Positions 50,288-58,919 of a DNA stretch of 64,000 nt are shown here, piece after piece. Source of the stretch: BA4 sp044376575 (lineage in GTDB: Bacteria > Bacteroidota > Bacteroidia > CAIKAF01). A model generated the notes under the pieces. It did not search any database. It saw nothing but the letters and a program-made list of their open reading frames with translations, and had not been told where the DNA came from. Position 1 is the stretch's first letter. The number at the start of each line of letters is the position of its first letter. Position numbers and translations under genes: made by a program. The stretch covers positions 1-64,000 of the forward strand of contig JBILKR010000012.1 of assembly GCA_044376575.1 (NCBI GenBank), written 5' to 3'.

Positions 50288-52673
50288 CCCTTACAGATGC
50301 AATGAAATTTCTTCCGGGTGCACTGATGCCAGAGGCAAAAGTTCTGTAATTCAAGTCAAGAATATTTTCCATCCCTACTTGTAATCCAACATACTGTTTT
50401 ATTTGCCAGGCAAGTTTTGCATTGATTGTGTACCAGGCCGGAGTACCTTGTAGTGTTGCATATTGTAAATTATCTTCTCCTCCTGTTCCATAATCCTTTG
50501 TCAATTTCCAATCCTGATAAATCATATAGAATTCTCCGGTGAAATTTTTAACCGAAATAGTAATGGCTGTTCTTCCGAATAGAGGAGGGATGTGATCCAG
50601 CGGTGCCCAACCATTTGATGTAAGTATTCTACCATAAGTATAAGTGAGCGAAGAACTAAATGTAAAGAAATGGGTGATGGGTGCCTTTAATTGTATTGAT
50701 CCTCCAGTAATAAAAGCGAGATCAGCATTCTGACTGGTATATACTTTACTTTTTACTCCATCATAAATGATACTGTCTTTTCCTTCCCACTGATAGGGTA
50801 ATACAGAAATTAATCCCGGAGCATAGGTGTAATATCCGTTAATTTCAATGTATGCTTTGTCTTGTATAGAAGCCCATATCCCCAACTCTCCGTTTATAGT
50901 ATATTCAGGTCTGAGGCTTGGATTGGGAACAATTAATGTACCGGGTCTGCTGTCAAACACTTTTCCCAAATCGTCAACATTTGGGGCTCTAAATCCACTT
51001 GACCCTAAGACACTAAGCTTTATACTTTTTACAGGCTGATAAATGACACCGATATTCCCACTGCCCGCAACATTGTTTTGTTCAACTTTTTCGAATGGAA
51101 ACTTGAAAAATGTAGAATCCTTAAATGTTGCATTTAATCCTACATAATTTATTCTTCCTCCAACATTCAAAATTACCTTCTGATGTATTTCCCAGGTATC
51201 TGTTAAGTAAAGTGCAGTGGTATAATAGTGACTTCCTCCATCCGGATATCTTGTATTTGTTTTTCCGGTAATACCTGTATTGACATCTGTTGTAAATGCA
51301 GATGAGTTAACATACTGATAGGAGAATTCAGTTCCAAACCTTAATTCGTGTTTTCCCCATTTTTTTGAGAAATCATCATTCCATGAAATGATATGCAATT
51401 TTTCGAATTGACTTTTTCTTAAGTCGTTATTCAATTTTCTTGAATGACGGCTTTCTTCTATATACTGATATGCAAATGTCATACGTGCTTCGTCAAACCA
51501 TTTTTCATTTTTGTGGACGATTTGATAGGATGCCAATGTCCTCAATTCAGGACCATAATACCATTCTGCAAAAGTAGGTTGAACATTGTCCTCCTTTTCA
51601 GTAAGTCGGTCGTAACGAAAAACATTTCCTGTATTGCTCAGTTGAATATTGATATGGTGTGAAAGCTTTTCGTTTTGCTGAAAACTGAATTTCTGTAAAA
51701 CATCATATTGATAGTATCCCGATTGTTTTTGAATCTCCGGCTGGTTATTGTTGATAATACTGTCTTTGCCATGAATTCTTTCTACATAAAAATCTCTTTT
51801 CCAAATTGTGTCATAGCCGGGTATTCGAAATGCACCCTGCCTTAAATCATCAAAATGTGAAAATGTTACTGCGGTAAAGAAACCCCATTTTTTGCCCGCC
51901 CAGTTCAAATGGAAATGTCCTGTTTTTTCAAGATTTGCAGATGCTGTTCTTACCATACCACTACCTGAAAAAAAGAATGGTTTGGTAGTGGCGAATTGAA
52001 TTTTTTTTGTTGACAGGTGAACTACACCACCGAGAGCATCGCTTCCATAAACCACTGATGAAGGACCGAAAATAATTTCAGTTCTATCTAATGTTTGAGG
52101 ATCGATACGTAAAACATTTTGCAAATGTCCGCTACGGTAGATGGCATTATTCATTCGAACGCCATCTACCACAAGTAAAACTCGGTTAGCTTCAAACCCT
52201 CTCAATACAGGGCTTCCGCCACCCATCTGACTTTTCTGCAGAAAAAGATTCCCTGTTTGTTGTAGCATTTCTCCCGCATTTTGAGGGTTTTGAAGTTGTA
52301 TAAATTTTGATTTGATCACCTCTACCTGAAAAGGAACATCTCTTTTTTTCTCTTCAAATTTACTTGCGGAAATAATGATTTCATCCAAACTGAATTTTTT
52401 CTCCGCTAGATAAATTTTATATTCATTAATCCCTTTCCAAATGATCAAAGCCGATTCATATCCTATCATTTGTATCCATACACTGTCGTTCTCAATGAAT
52501 GCATTGCTCGGAATTTTTCCTTTTTCATCAGATAAAACCGTTATGTTTTTTTTATTGGTAAAAACAACATCAGGGATGGGTTGCAATGTAGTTTTATCAA
52601 AAACAATAGCCTGCGAGTATAACTCGGTGAGACATGAAAAAAATAAAATGATAAGTAATATTATATGCTTCAT
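50277..52673 (-). CDS. TonB-dependent outer-membrane receptor (heme/hemoglobin-receptor-like)
   Basis: 798 residues from ATG 52673 (an ATG 10 codons earlier is less likely, since MKHIILLIILFFSCL begins the signal peptide). Residues about 20-100 form a carboxypeptidase-like regulatory domain. The plug domain (about 115-230) has MLQQTGNLFLQKSQMGGGSP, then VLRGFEANRVLLVVDGVRMN and RIDPQTLDRTEIIFGPSSVV. A beta-barrel of 22 strands follows and ends in Phe, the usual outer-membrane end. It imports a ligand with energy from TonB/ExbBD. The plug motifs resemble hemoglobin/transferrin-type receptors, but the ligand is uncertain. Tail-to-tail with the universal stress protein gene, overlapping by 11 bp. 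Confidence 0.93.
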   Translation of the reverse strand: MKHIILLIILFFSCLTELYSQAIVFDKTTLQPIPDVVFTNKKNITVLSDEKGKIPSNAFIENDSVWIQMIGYESALIIWKGINEYKIYLAEKKFSLDEIIISASKFEEKKRDVPFQVEVIKSKFIQLQNPQNAGEMLQQTGNLFLQKSQMGGGSPVLRGFEANRVLLVVDGVRMNNAIYRSGHLQNVLRIDPQTLDRTEIIFGPSSVVYGSDALGGVVHLSTKKIQFATTKPFFFSGSGMVRTASANLEKTGHFHLNWAGKKWGFFTAVTFSHFDDLRQGAFRIPGYDTIWKRDFYVERIHGKDSIINNNQPEIQKQSGYYQYDVLQKFSFQQNEKLSHHINIQLSNTGNVFRYDRLTEKEDNVQPTFAEWYYGPELRTLASYQIVHKNEKWFDEARMTFAYQYIEESRHSRKLNNDLRKSQFEKLHIISWNDDFSKKWGKHELRFGTEFSYQYVNSSAFTTDVNTGITGKTNTRYPDGGSHYYTTALYLTDTWEIHQKVILNVGGRINYVGLNATFKDSTFFKFPFEKVEQNNVAGSGNIGVIYQPVKSIKLSVLGSSGFRAPNVDDLGKVFDSRPGTLIVPNPSLRPEYTINGELGIWASIQDKAYIEINGYYTYAPGLISVLPYQWEGKDSIIYDGVKSKVYTSQNADLAFITGGSIQLKAPITHFFTFSSSLTYTYGRILTSNGWAPLDHIPPLFGRTAITISVKNFTGEFYMIYQDWKLTKDYGTGGEDNLQYATLQGTPAWYTINAKLAWQIKQYVGLQVGMENILDLNYRTFASGISAPGRNFIASVRANF

Positions 52674-52737
52674 TGTAAAAGTGAAAATATGAAAAATATC
52701 CAATCCTTTATATCTTCTGAGTGGTTATTAAAACCGC

Positions 52738-52768
52738 TTTGTTTTACCCGTTGATTATTGTATTTTTG
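52738..52768 (+). promoter_or_regulatory. Promoter of lepA
   Basis: TTTG (52738-52741), a 19-nt spacer, TATTTTTG (52761-52768), one of the best promoter matches in the window. The leader is about 30 nt to the ATG at 52806. Confidence 0.8.
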
Positions 52769-52805
52769 CACGTCCTGTAGAATTGAAATAACAGGTAAAG
52801 CAATC

Positions 52806-54593
52806 ATGAAAAACATTCGTAATTTTTGTATCATCGCTCATATTGATCACGGGAAAAGTACATTGGCCGATCGACTTTTGCAGCAAACTAAAACCATCAG
52901 CGACCGTGATTTAAAAGCACAGGTACTCGATGATATGGACCTGGAAAGAGAGCGGGGAATTACCATCAAGAGTAAGGCGATACAAATGGAATATACATTT
53001 GAGGGACAAAAATATATTTTAAATCTCATCGATACTCCAGGCCATGTGGATTTTTCATATGAAGTATCCCGCTCCATTGCCGCCTGTGAAGGTGCTTTGC
53101 TCATTGTTGATGCATCACAGGGAATTCAGGCTCAAACCATTTCTAATTTATATCTTGCCATTGAACATAACCTGGAAATCATCCCCATTCTTAATAAAAT
53201 GGATCTTCCCAGTGCGATGCCGGAGGAAGTGAAAGATCAGATTGTGGATTTGATTGGTTGTAAAAGAGAAGATATTATTCCTGCTAGTGGTAAAACCGGC
53301 GCAGGTGTTGATGCGATATTAGAAGCAATTATTCATAGGATACCATCACCTAAAGGAGAAGAAAGCGCTCCACTCCAAGCATTGATATTTGATTCTGTTT
53401 TTAATCCGTTCAGAGGAATTATTGCATACTTCCGTGTAATGAATGGTGTGATAAAAAAGGGTGATAAAGTAAAATTTATGGCTACCCAAAGTACGTATGA
53501 TGCGGATGAGATAGGTGTGTTAAAATTAGATTTGGATCCAAGAAGTGAAATTCGCGCCGGAAACGTGGGTTACATTGTATCAGGAATTAAATCAGCAAGA
53601 GAGGTAAAGGTAGGTGATACCATTACACATATAGTAAATCCATGTAAGGATGCAATTAAAGGTTTTGAAGAAGTAAAACCAATGGTATTTGCCGGTATCT
53701 ATCCGGTTGATACAGAAGATTTCGAAGAGCTCAGAACCTCTATGGAAAAACTTCAATTGAACGATGCCTCATTAACCTGGGAGCCGGAAGCATCTGCTGC
53801 CTTAGGGTTTGGATTCCGTTGTGGATTTCTTGGAATGTTACACATGGAAATTATTCAGGAGCGTCTGGAGCGTGAATTTAAAATGACAGTCATCACGACT
53901 GTTCCCAACGTATCTTACATTGCACATACAAAAAAAGAAGAAACACTGATTGTCAATAATCCTTCTGAACTACCTGATTCAACAAAATTGGATTATGTAG
54001 AAGAGCCATTTATCAAGGCACAAATCATTACCAAATCAGAGTTTGTGGGTTCAATCATGACGCTTTGTATTCATAAACGAGGTATTTTAAAAAATCAACA
54101 TTACTTAACCCAGGATAGGGTAGAATTAACTTTCGAAATGCCATTGGCAGAAATTGTTTTTGATTTTTACGATAAACTTAAAACCATTTCAAAAGGCTAT
54201 GCTTCTTTCGATTATCATCCATTAGAATATCGTCAAAGTGATCTGGTGAAGTTGGATATATTATTAAATGCAGAACAGGTAGATGCATTATCCGCATTAA
54301 TTCACAGAGATAATGCTTACGAGTTTGGGAAAAAAATGTGTGAAAAATTAAAAGAGCTGATTCCTCGTCAGCAATTTGAAATTCCAATTCAGGCAGCAGT
54401 GGGTGCAAAAATTATTGCCCGCGAAACCATCAAGGCATTACGTAAAGATGTTACTGCAAAATGTTACGGTGGTGATATTTCCAGAAAGAGAAAACTGTTA
54501 GAAAAGCAGAAAGAGGGAAAGAAAAGAATGCGTCAAGTAGGAAGTGTTGAAATACCTCAGCAGGCATTTCTTGCAGTACTCAAATTAGATTAA
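52806..54593 (+). CDS. lepA: Elongation factor 4 (LepA)
   Basis: 595 residues from ATG 52806, matching the family length. A longer frame back to 52758 would start upstream of the -7 element and is not supported. Translational GTPase: G1 AHIDHGKSTLADRLL, G2 with ERERGITIKS, G3 DTPGHVDF, G4 NKMDLP. Then come domains II-V including the LepA-specific C-terminal domain (KCYGGDISRKRKLLEKQKEG). It acts on ribosomes, with a reported role in back-translocation or 30S assembly. Its stop overlaps the stop of the convergent channel gene by 3 bp. Confidence 0.98.
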   Translation: MKNIRNFCIIAHIDHGKSTLADRLLQQTKTISDRDLKAQVLDDMDLERERGITIKSKAIQMEYTFEGQKYILNLIDTPGHVDFSYEVSRSIAACEGALLIVDASQGIQAQTISNLYLAIEHNLEIIPILNKMDLPSAMPEEVKDQIVDLIGCKREDIIPASGKTGAGVDAILEAIIHRIPSPKGEESAPLQALIFDSVFNPFRGIIAYFRVMNGVIKKGDKVKFMATQSTYDADEIGVLKLDLDPRSEIRAGNVGYIVSGIKSAREVKVGDTITHIVNPCKDAIKGFEEVKPMVFAGIYPVDTEDFEELRTSMEKLQLNDASLTWEPEASAALGFGFRCGFLGMLHMEIIQERLEREFKMTVITTVPNVSYIAHTKKEETLIVNNPSELPDSTKLDYVEEPFIKAQIITKSEFVGSIMTLCIHKRGILKNQHYLTQDRVELTFEMPLAEIVFDFYDKLKTISKGYASFDYHPLEYRQSDLVKLDILLNAEQVDALSALIHRDNAYEFGKKMCEKLKELIPRQQFEIPIQAAVGAKIIARETIKALRKDVTAKCYGGDISRKRKLLEKQKEGKKRMRQVGSVEIPQQAFLAVLKLD

Positions 54594-56332
54594 TTTTCTT
54601 CTACTTTCTTTTCTAAAAAACATTCATCAATACTGTCAATCATTACCCCTAGGAGGTTGTAATATACTGAATCAGCAGAGGTCAATAGATCTATATTTAT
54701 ATAAATAGTTAGAGTCTGAGCATTAGTTAAGCGATGAACTGTTGGTCCGATCCATTGTTGATCATAATTTCCGATTAAATTATGTCCTATTTTTACTGAA
54801 GAAAGTTCCTCGCTATCAATTAATTTATTTTCAATTATAGATTCAAATAATTTAATTTTTTCCATGTTTTGAAGTGTCGATCCTGCTAAAGTATATGGAG
54901 CTGTCCCTTTCTTTTGACCATATTCGAATATAATATCTGCAGAATGACTACGACTTCCTGAACTAATTATAATAACCCATTGATCAGAGTGTATTGATTG
55001 AATATCATTCATGAAGATGTCAAATTCATTTGATACTATACTTTTATTTAGTTTTTCATAATTTCCATAATATTCTGAAAAATTGCAACCGATATCTTCT
55101 CCTGAGTTATCAATAAGTACTTTTTCTCTTGATATAAAACTTGTATTTAAATTATCTGCAATTGTGTAAATAAAATGACTGATACAACGCTCTACCGATC
55201 CAATCGAATTAATTATATAAACAGGACTATTTTCATTAATTAATTTATAACCATAGGGAGTGTTTGTTTCGAATCTTTCAATGATTTTTATGTCATTGAA
55301 TTTGCTTTTTTCATCTGATTTCATTGATCTGAAACGAAGGTTTTTACTTCCTTTAATTGTTTCAAACGTTTCTTCTTCTGTGAAAAGCAATTTAGCTTGT
55401 AGCGTCTCAAATGAAATATATCTAATCTGCGCTTTTTTGCCTTTAAGTTTCTTTTTGGATGCTGTTTGTTTTAAAAAATATTTATTTACCAACTCAACTT
55501 TCTCTGTAACTTCATTTTGTTTTTTTGTTTCACCAATTTCATCGATAAAAGCTGACCCCAAAAGCCCTGCCGGGATAGCAAATAATGCAATACCAAGTAA
55601 CCCATTAAGTGTAGCTAGAAACTTACCTAATATTGTTATCGGAACAGCATAGGCAATAGATCCATAGTCGCCGGTATATTTGCCTATTGACCATGTAAAA
55701 ACACCTAAAATGCTTTTAAAATCTGTTGAACCTGCATTTGTCTCTGCATAAAATATGAACGCAGAAAGGGTTATAGAAAGTAAAATAACTCCCATTAAAG
55801 AGACAAGTATTTCGTCTCTTTTACTTTTAAAAGCATTGGTTATACTTTTAAAAGCAGGAATATATCTTACAATTCTCCAGATTCTAAGGATTCTAACAAT
55901 TTTTAAAAATTCAAAATGATGTAGACCATATAATCCTAATAGAAAAGGTATAATCGATAAAATATCTATTATTCCATAAAATGAAAAAATATAGTTTAAA
56001 CTAGATGAAAAACCTCTGTTATTTTTATCAATGTATCTTGCAAGTATTAATCTTGAGATAATTTCTATCGTAAAAAAAATACTGGTAGTTAAATATATTA
56101 TATAAAAAAATGTTTTATACTCAGACAATGTGGAATCTGAATTTAGAACAATTTCAAGTGAACTGAGTATAATTAAAAAAATGAGAAATAAATTACTTAT
56201 AAAACTAATTTTGGATGACCAGAGGTTATCATCTAACGAGTCTATAATGTATAGTAGAAATTTATTATTCTTAAATTTTTCTTTTGTTTTTCCATCTTCA
56301 ATTTGAAAGAATGGAAGCTGTGAGAATTTCAT
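54590..56332 (-). CDS. Six-helix cation channel with divergent pore and unknown C-terminal domain
   Basis: 580 residues. N-terminal region (about 40-265) has the architecture of a voltage-gated channel: six membrane helices, with an S4-like helix bearing R147, R150, R153 and R156 at every third position, and a pore loop followed by LLGIALFAIPAGLLGSAF, the usual inner helix of bacterial K+ channels. However, the filter region (T220-G-D-Y-G-S225) is not the usual TVGYGD, so ion selectivity may differ. Residues about 266-580 are cytoplasmic, with SSGSRSHSADIIFEYG and GPTVHRLTNAQ as the best conserved-looking parts. I cannot identify this domain. It follows a coiled-coil lipoprotein gene (16 bp), in an operon with peptide transporters. 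Confidence 0.78.
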   Translation of the reverse strand: MKFSQLPFFQIEDGKTKEKFKNNKFLLYIIDSLDDNLWSSKISFISNLFLIFLIILSSLEIVLNSDSTLSEYKTFFYIIYLTTSIFFTIEIISRLILARYIDKNNRGFSSSLNYIFSFYGIIDILSIIPFLLGLYGLHHFEFLKIVRILRIWRIVRYIPAFKSITNAFKSKRDEILVSLMGVILLSITLSAFIFYAETNAGSTDFKSILGVFTWSIGKYTGDYGSIAYAVPITILGKFLATLNGLLGIALFAIPAGLLGSAFIDEIGETKKQNEVTEKVELVNKYFLKQTASKKKLKGKKAQIRYISFETLQAKLLFTEEETFETIKGSKNLRFRSMKSDEKSKFNDIKIIERFETNTPYGYKLINENSPVYIINSIGSVERCISHFIYTIADNLNTSFISREKVLIDNSGEDIGCNFSEYYGNYEKLNKSIVSNEFDIFMNDIQSIHSDQWVIIISSGSRSHSADIIFEYGQKKGTAPYTLAGSTLQNMEKIKLFESIIENKLIDSEELSSVKIGHNLIGNYDQQWIGPTVHRLTNAQTLTIYINIDLLTSADSVYYNLLGVMIDSIDECFLEKKVEEN

Positions 56333-56348
56333 ATTTAATAAAAATTAT

Positions 56349-57245
56349 TTAATATGTTTCATTTTTTAATTCGTTAATTCGATTTCCCATTTCTTCAATC
56401 TCACGGTCATAAATGGTTTCGATGTCTGTTTCAACTTGTTCTATCTTTCTGTTAATATCATCAAGGATTTCTTGTTGTGTATTTAAATCTTTTTCTCTTC
56501 GAGAAGAAAAGATATAGAAATCTTTTTGAATTTCTTCAAGCCTAGACTCTGCTTTGTTTTTTTCTTTTTTTAGTTCTTTTAATTCTGTTTTTAGTTCTTT
56601 TGATTTTTTTATTTTTTCTTTTTGAAGTTTATTAATCTCTTTTTGAAGTTTTGCTATTTCTTCCTTTTTTTCTTTTTCTCTTTGTGATTTATACTCTTTT
56701 AATTTATTTTCAGTTACTTTTAATTTCTCAGTAATCAATTTAACTTGAGTTTTTTGATTATTCTTATCATAACCGTCTATAATAGTTTTTAATGCATCAA
56801 CTTTAAACTTAAGTGTTTTATCTCCTTTAATTTCTAATGGAAAATCATTAGCAATTTTATCTGCTTCATCCAATTTATTTTGAATAACAGCTCGGCTGAC
56901 AATGTCATTTAATTTCTCTGAATACCAGTTGTTTTGATCAATTTTTTCTAATGAGGTATAAGAATATATTTCCAATGCAATTTGTTGAGCTCTTTTATAT
57001 TCGTCCTGATCAATCCAAAATTGACTTTCAATTTCAAGTATAGATTTTTTATCGCAGGATTCACCTTCTTCAACGCAGAAAGTTCTCGCACTTTCAAAAT
57101 CTTTTTTATCTAAACAATCTTGAACTGATTTGCATTTAGATTTTTCAGCTTCGACAGATAAGCTTTGTTCATTTTTATTACCTCCGCAAGAGTTGAGTGT
57201 AATAATTAGCAATAAAGAACCACATAATAGTTGAATGTTTTTCAT
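56349..57245 (-). CDS. Coiled-coil lipoprotein of unknown function
   Basis: 298 residues. Lipoprotein signal peptide with lipobox LNSC (Cys at residue 20). The mature N-terminal half (about 30-165) has four further Cys and helical, TPR-like or hairpin character (CLDKKDFESARTFCVEEG). Residues about 170-298 are almost entirely charged coiled coil, rich in Lys and Glu (KEKKEEIAKLQKEINKLQKE). An envelope-tethered structural or sensing protein is plausible. It precedes the channel gene by 16 bp on the same strand and follows the last POT transporter by 12 bp. I recognise no family. The pair with the channel may be functional, but this is inference. Confidence 0.75.
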   Translation of the reverse strand: MKNIQLLCGSLLLIITLNSCGGNKNEQSLSVEAEKSKCKSVQDCLDKKDFESARTFCVEEGESCDKKSILEIESQFWIDQDEYKRAQQIALEIYSYTSLEKIDQNNWYSEKLNDIVSRAVIQNKLDEADKIANDFPLEIKGDKTLKFKVDALKTIIDGYDKNNQKTQVKLITEKLKVTENKLKEYKSQREKEKKEEIAKLQKEINKLQKEKIKKSKELKTELKELKKEKNKAESRLEEIQKDFYIFSSRREKDLNTQQEILDDINRKIEQVETDIETIYDREIEEMGNRINELKNETY

Positions 57246-57257
57246 ATGTATATTTTT

Positions 57258-58907
57258 TTATTTAATTCCTCCCATCATTTTTTTTAGTGCCGGTGATATA
57301 AGAATCATTACTAATCCAGCAATTAATGCAATATATCCGATGCTTTCATATCCGTTGGTATATTGTAATAGCTTTTGATAATTACTTGGATTTTCAATAG
57401 TGACATCTCCTTTTGCCAGTGTAGCGCCAATTAACCCGGCACCATATTGTCCGTATGCGCTTGCTAAAAACCATGTTCCCATCATCACTCCGTGTAATCT
57501 TGTAGGAGATAACTTTGTAATCATTGACAATCCAATTGGCGATAAACATAATTCGCCAACAGTGATAATCAGGTATGCAAATACGAACATCCATAAAGGA
57601 GTAAATCCTTCTGTGGTGGCAAAAAACTTACTGAAATAAAAAACAAGGAACCCAAGACCTAAGAATATAAAACCATATCCGAATTTTACAATCATATTCG
57701 GTTCTTTATTTTGTTTATTGAGGAATAACCAGAACAAGCCAATTACCGGAGCAAGCAACACAACCCACAAAGCATTTACTGAATTATTTACCTGCGTCAT
57801 ATTCAATCCATGACTGTCCACATTGCCATTGGCAAAAAAGTTAAGTGAACCACCACCTTGTTCAAAGAATGACCAGAACAACACAGAGAATAAAATTAAA
57901 ATAGACGCAACAATTAATTTTTTTGCCTCTTCTTTTTCAGCACGAACAATTTCAATAATGATATAAATGATTGTAAAACATGCAGCAAGTAAGAAAATTA
58001 AATCAGTTACACTCATGGTAATTGAGTTGATATGAATATCAAAAGGGAAATATACAAGCACAAAGAATAAGGGAATAAATAATAATGTAAGTGCATGATA
58101 TAATATACTTCTTTTAATACCACCGATATTTTCATTAAGCCTTTCCTGATGAGGAGCAAGCCCGATAGGACCAAGTGTTTTCTGAGTGAAAATAAAAATA
58201 AACAGACCAACCAGCATGCAAATACCGGCAATGGCAAATCCCAGCGACCAGCTAATGGATGTTCCGATGTATGCAATGGTAAGTCCACTCAACAACGCAC
58301 CTATATTGATTCCGGAATAAAATAATGAGAAGCCTGCATCCCTTCGGGGATCTCCTTCTTTATATAATTGTCCAACCATCGTCGAAATGTTGGGCTTAAA
58401 AAATCCATTCCCAACAATCAAAATACTAATGCCAAGATAAAATGAAAAACTTCCGGGAATAGCCATTGCGAATGTTCCGATAGCCATCAATATTCCTCCC
58501 CAAAAAATTGATCTTCTGAAACCAAATATTTTATCAGCAAATAGCCCGCCTAAAAATGCCATTGCGTATATAAAGGCCTGAATGGTTCCGTATTGTTTAT
58601 TGGAAACCGCTTCGGCTTCGTCGCGATATTTTCGTTCAGAAGTTTCAATATAATATTTGGGATGGTGAGGATCAAGTAATTCTCCATTTACTGTTTGATA
58701 TTGCTGCACCGACTTATTAATTTCAATTTCGCTGGCAGGATGATAGTTTGCTGAAAGAATCAAATGTGATATATATAAACCAAGCAATGCTCTCATTCCG
58801 TAGAATGTAAAGCGCTCCCACATTTCTATTAAAAATAAATACCAAAGTTGCTTTGGATATTTTCCTTTAAAATTTTGAATTTCTTCAATCGTGTTGTATG
58901 ATGACAT
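57258..58907 (-). CDS. POT/PTR family proton-coupled peptide transporter (copy 1)
   Basis: 549 residues. Major facilitator fold, 12 or more membrane helices. The family motif EMWERFTFYGMRALL (ExxER) in helix 1 is present, as are GNGFFKPNISTMVGQLY in helix 5 and FSLFYSGINIGALLSG. A long insert (about 55-105) separates helices 1 and 2. The other end has GELCLSPIGLSM. It takes up di- and tripeptides with protons. It ends 12 bp before the lipoprotein gene, so all lie in one minus-strand operon with the two other transporters and the upstream peptidase. Confidence 0.94.
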   Translation of the reverse strand: MSSYNTIEEIQNFKGKYPKQLWYLFLIEMWERFTFYGMRALLGLYISHLILSANYHPASEIEINKSVQQYQTVNGELLDPHHPKYYIETSERKYRDEAEAVSNKQYGTIQAFIYAMAFLGGLFADKIFGFRRSIFWGGILMAIGTFAMAIPGSFSFYLGISILIVGNGFFKPNISTMVGQLYKEGDPRRDAGFSLFYSGINIGALLSGLTIAYIGTSISWSLGFAIAGICMLVGLFIFIFTQKTLGPIGLAPHQERLNENIGGIKRSILYHALTLLFIPLFFVLVYFPFDIHINSITMSVTDLIFLLAACFTIIYIIIEIVRAEKEEAKKLIVASILILFSVLFWSFFEQGGGSLNFFANGNVDSHGLNMTQVNNSVNALWVVLLAPVIGLFWLFLNKQNKEPNMIVKFGYGFIFLGLGFLVFYFSKFFATTEGFTPLWMFVFAYLIITVGELCLSPIGLSMITKLSPTRLHGVMMGTWFLASAYGQYGAGLIGATLAKGDVTIENPSNYQKLLQYTNGYESIGYIALIAGLVMILISPALKKMMGGIK

Positions 58908-58919
58908 TGTTAAAATATT

